Origin: an uncultured Ruminococcus sp. | GTDB taxonomy: Bacteria; Bacillota; Clostridia; Oscillospirales; Ruminococcaceae | DNA: 14,645 nt | NCBI GenBank assembly: GCA_900539095.1 | Contig: UQAR01000056.1 | Span: 1-14,645 of the forward strand | Direction: 5' to 3' | Part shown: positions 13,676 to 14,645 of the stretch, in pieces | Layout: each line of letters opens with the position of its first letter | Numbering within the stretch: position 1 is the first letter of the stretch | Made by a program: the position numbers and the translations under genes | Notes under the pieces: model-generated | What the model was told of the DNA's origin: nothing | The model's input: only the letters and a program-made list of their open reading frames with translations | Database searches by the model: none

Positions 13676-14407
13676 ATGAAAAAGACGGCATTGGTAACAG
13701 GCGGTTCAGGCGGCATAGGTTCTGAGGTATGCAAGGCACTGGCTGAGGACGGCTGGCAGGTAGCTGTATGCTACAAAAGCGGCAGGGCAGCGGCTGAGGC
13801 ACTTGTTACGGAGCTAAAGGGTCAAGGGCTTTGTGCGGAGGCTTTTCACTGTGACATTGGTGACAGTGAGAGCATAGAGCGATGCATATCAGAAGTCAGG
13901 GACAGTTTCGGCATGGTGACGCTGCTTGTGAACAATGCAGGCACGGCTGACATAGAGCTTTTCACGGACATGACGGACGAAAAGCTATGCGAGATGTTAG
14001 AGATAAATCTGCTTGGTGCGATGAGAATGAGCAGGGGAGTGCTTACAGATATGATAAGGGAGCACACTGGAAACATCATCAACATAACGTCCGTATGGGG
14101 AGAGAAGGGTGCGTCCTGCGAGGTCGCATACTCTGCGGCGAAGGCAGGGCTTATTGGATTTACGAAGGCGTTGGCGAGGGAAGTTGCCATAAGCGGTATA
14201 AGGGTGAACTGCATATCCTGCGGAATGATAGACACGAAGATGAACGGTGAGCTGACGGAAGAAGATGTGAGGGCGATAGTTGATGACATACCTGCTGGGC
14301 GTATCGGTTTGCCGAGAGATGTGGCGAATGCGGTGAGGTTTCTAAGCTCGGAGGGTGCGGACTACATACACGGGCAGGTCATAAGGGTCGATGGGTGCTG
14401 GATATAG
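13676..14407 (+). CDS. Short-chain dehydrogenase/reductase, FabG-like or YmfI-like
   Basis: The 243-residue protein is a classical SDR. It has the nucleotide-binding TGGSGGIG (8-15), NNAG (86-89) and the catalytic tetrad N111, S139, Y152 and K156 (YSAAK, 152-156), ending in a short hydrophobic tail after a GxxxRVDG segment. It should reduce a carbonyl or oxidise an alcohol with NAD(P)H in the cytoplasm. The closest general match is 3-oxoacyl-ACP reductase (FabG), but no fatty-acid synthesis genes are nearby. The stretch SVWGEKGASCEVAYS (139-153) recalls the YmfI-type SDR that modifies elongation factor P, an alternative held tentatively. ATG 13676 is preferred over 13607 because GGGGGG (13663-13668) lies 7 bases upstream and the promoter's -10 box would lie inside a longer product. 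Confidence 0.85.
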   Translation: MKKTALVTGGSGGIGSEVCKALAEDGWQVAVCYKSGRAAAEALVTELKGQGLCAEAFHCDIGDSESIERCISEVRDSFGMVTLLVNNAGTADIELFTDMTDEKLCEMLEINLLGAMRMSRGVLTDMIREHTGNIINITSVWGEKGASCEVAYSAAKAGLIGFTKALAREVAISGIRVNCISCGMIDTKMNGELTEEDVRAIVDDIPAGRIGLPRDVANAVRFLSSEGADYIHGQVIRVDGCWI

Positions 14408-14463
14408 GGGATATTGACTGCTGAATTTTCGCTATCATACATTTTCTATGGTTTCATAAACCC

Positions 14464-14490
14464 TGTAGGGGACGGCGTCCTCGACGTCCC
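14464..14490. repeat. TGTAGGGG palindromic repeat, copy C
   Basis: TGTAGGGG (14464-14471) leads into GGGACGGCG (14469-14477) paired with CGACGTCCC (14482-14490), one mismatch in nine, around a 4-base loop. The leading octamer is shared with copy A but the palindrome arms differ. It lies about 60 bases after the SDR stop codon and may also terminate that transcript. Confidence 0.65.
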
Positions 14491-14589
14491 ATTCGGAGGG
14501 GTAATGCCCTGGTTGTCATATCATTGATGCCAAATTATTTCGTGTGACATTGTGTGATATTTTCCATAATTCAATGGGTGAGAAATATC

Positions 14590-14635
14590 GGGCTGTCGCA
14601 TTTCGGTGAAACCGAAATTGAGCCAAGCCCCTACA
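14590..14635. repeat. TGTAGGGG palindromic repeat, copy D (inverted)
   Basis: CCCCTACA (14628-14635) closes a long imperfect hairpin. GGGCT (14590-14594) pairs with AGCCC (14626-14630), and an inner ATTTCGGT (14600-14607) pairs perfectly with ACCGAAAT (14611-14618) around GAA. Copies C and D face each other, so 14464-14635 is a 172-bp unit with TGTAGGGG/CCCCTACA ends. No gene was seen in 14408-14645. Confidence 0.6.
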
Positions 14636-14645
14636 ATTCTGAATT

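Noticed and set aside
1..14645. CRISPR arrays, tRNA or rRNA genes, insertion sequences, phage genes, toxin-antitoxin pairs
   Set aside because: None was found on reading both strands; the TGTAGGGG repeats are not regularly spaced and have no spacer structure.

Overview
The window reads as chromosomal DNA of an anaerobic, moderately low-GC member of the Clostridia, most likely a Ruminococcus-type gut bacterium (Oscillospiraceae). The basis is protein content (a large oxygen-sensitive acyl-CoA dehydratase activase, a YtrA-type ABC operon, an ECF sigma/anti-sigma pair), strong AGGAGG ribosome sites, sigma-A promoters with 17-bp spacers, and short GC-rich TGTAGGGG palindromes between genes. The species call is inference. 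No rRNA, tRNA, CRISPR array, transposase or prophage gene was seen.

Layout. 1-446 holds no gene but carries inverted repeats and a strong promoter. 501-2027 is a long MoxR-type AAA+ ATPase with a leader hairpin next to its ribosome site. 2243-6486 is a two-gene operon: a double-domain BadF/HgdC-type activase and a 2-hydroxyacyl-CoA dehydratase-like iron-sulfur protein, joined by a TAATG overlap. A bidirectional terminator at 6505-6535 separates it from a convergent operon on the minus strand (9376 down to 6632): GntR/YtrA regulator, ABC ATPase, ABC permease, with overlapping genes, a consensus promoter and a TGTACTA/TAGTACA inverted repeat at the predicted transcription start. Reading away from that promoter, 9770-10768 encodes an orphan DRE-TIM metallolyase (HMGL-like). 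10978-12626 is an ECF sigma factor and its overlapping membrane-anchored partner, with a housekeeping-type promoter and a candidate ECF-type promoter. A 14-bp perfect bidirectional terminator separates them from a convergent four-helix membrane protein (12722-13270). A 64-residue protein (13409-13603) and a short-chain dehydrogenase (13676-14407) follow, each with its own promoter. The window ends in two oppositely oriented TGTAGGGG palindromes.

How it works together. This is mostly a series of short independent transcription units rather than one accessory system. Three multi-gene units are clear: the ATP-driven low-potential reductase pair, the self-regulated ABC exporter, and the sigma/anti-sigma signalling pair. 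I did not find a convincing new defence or mobile system. The best leads are the pseudo-dimeric activase with its separately encoded dehydratase partner, the MoxR ATPase with no VWA partner in view, the leader and operator structures, and the repeat family.
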